From a virus: a stretch of 22,443 nucleotides of DNA. This document shows, one piece after another, positions 22,114 to 22,443 of the stretch. The stretch lies in the IMG/VR virus record IMGVR_UViG_3300009151_000436, positions 1-22,443 of that record; one strand, written 5' to 3'. A program made the position numbers and the translations under genes. Below the pieces are notes generated by a model. That model made no database searches and was not told where the DNA came from. It saw only the letters and a list, made by a program, of their open reading frames with translations. Each line of letters starts with the position of its first letter. The first letter of the stretch is position 1.

Positions 22114-22147
22114 AAAAACCCCCAGCAAATCAATGCTGGGGGTTTTT
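22114..22147 (+). terminator. Strong bidirectional rho-independent terminator
   Basis: AAAAACCCCCAGCA (22114-22127) and TGCTGGGGGTTTTT (22134-22147) form a perfect 14-bp stem with a 6-base loop. It has a T-tract on both strands. It ends the + strand replication/tmRNA/tRNA unit and the - strand gene that converges on it. Confidence 0.93.
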
Positions 22148-22155
22148 ATTTAAAG

Positions 22156-22443
22156 TTACGCTACAGGAGCGTCGTCCTGGTGGTCCTCAAGTTCATCAGC
22201 ATCACCAAACATGTGCTCAAGATCTAGAGTATCGGCAGCAGAGTCTTTCAAAGCAGCCTTGATGTCAGGATTATCACTAGCTTGTTTTGCAACAGCGGCA
22301 CGGAATCCTTTTTCAATGTCTTCGTCAGATACATTTGCATCCCAAGCCAATTGCACACCAAAGAAGATGATGATTGACGAGAATACAGTTGCTACACCAA
22401 TAAATCCACCAGCAATCCATCCAACAGATGGTCCACCAACGGC
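22156..22443 (-). CDS. Membrane protein, C-terminal part (5' end outside window)
   Basis: The - strand frame is open from the right edge to TAA at 22156, giving 95 residues with no stop; the gene starts beyond the window. The GTG at 22356 inside it is not needed as a start. The first 28 visible residues form a hydrophobic segment (GWIAGGFIGVATVFSSIIIF, then FGVQLAW), a membrane span. The rest is soluble, rich in Ala/Asp/Glu (SDEDIEKGFRAAVAKQ, LEHMFGDADELEDHQDD). It converges on the shared terminator, so it belongs to a separate, oppositely directed operon. No family is recognised. Confidence 0.75.
   Translation of the reverse strand, partial: AVGGPSVGWIAGGFIGVATVFSSIIIFFGVQLAWDANVSDEDIEKGFRAAVAKQASDNPDIKAALKDSAADTLDLEHMFGDADELEDHQDDAPVA

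Noticed and set aside
22156-22356. A complete 66-residue gene starting at GTG 22356 on the - strand
   Set aside because: The frame stays open to the window edge and continues into a membrane segment, so GTG is an internal Val codon.

Overview
The window is part of a tailed-phage genome with a contractile tail (myovirus morphology). No integrase or host gene is visible. Nearly everything is on the + strand in tight, often overlapping operons with clear AGGAG-type ribosome binding sites. The host is probably an actinobacterium of modest GC. This rests on the tmRNA tag ending in AFALAA (as in Streptomyces-type tags), TANNNT-like promoter elements, and gene families familiar from actinophages. 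It is an inference. Base composition by eye is in the low-to-mid 40s % GC and varies strongly between genes.

Region 1 (1-14425) is the tail and baseplate operon in canonical order: tail sheath (3' part), tail tube, tail assembly chaperone, tape measure with a C-terminal muralytic-like domain, CIS-tube (Afp7-like) baseplate protein, a separate LysM-like protein, gpD/gp27-like hub, gp5/gpV-like OB-fold spike carrying a large inserted beta domain, gp25-like wedge, gp6/J-like wedge, a short fibre protein, and a 1035-residue gpI-like protein with carbohydrate-binding-like domains. The chaperone gene has the G/GT layout: a second open frame without a usable start is reachable by a +1 shift at UUU_CGU.

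Region 2 (14422-21091) is a replication operon behind a candidate promoter and a hairpin that covers the Shine-Dalgarno. It encodes a SLOG-like protein, a winged-helix initiator-like protein, a DnaC-like helicase loader, a SWIM zinc-finger protein, an unknown protein, a DnaB-like helicase, a DnaG-like primase and an SNF2-type helicase. The initiator gene contains paired dyad repeats, an AT-rich stretch and a palindrome in its linker-coding part. This mirrors lambda, where the origin lies inside gene O next to the loader gene P.

Region 3 (21100-22147) holds three small genes (an FmdB-like zinc ribbon, a conserved phage hypothetical and a 45-residue basic peptide), then a phage-encoded tmRNA and tRNA-Asn(GUU) four bases apart, closed by a strong terminator. 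Facing them on the - strand is the 3' end of a membrane-protein gene that runs off the right edge.

The genes form a late morphogenesis block followed by a complete helicase-loader/helicase/primase replisome, ending in translation-support RNAs. No stretch longer than about 300 bases lacks a gene; the longest one without a protein gene (21663-22155) is filled by the tmRNA, tRNA and terminator.
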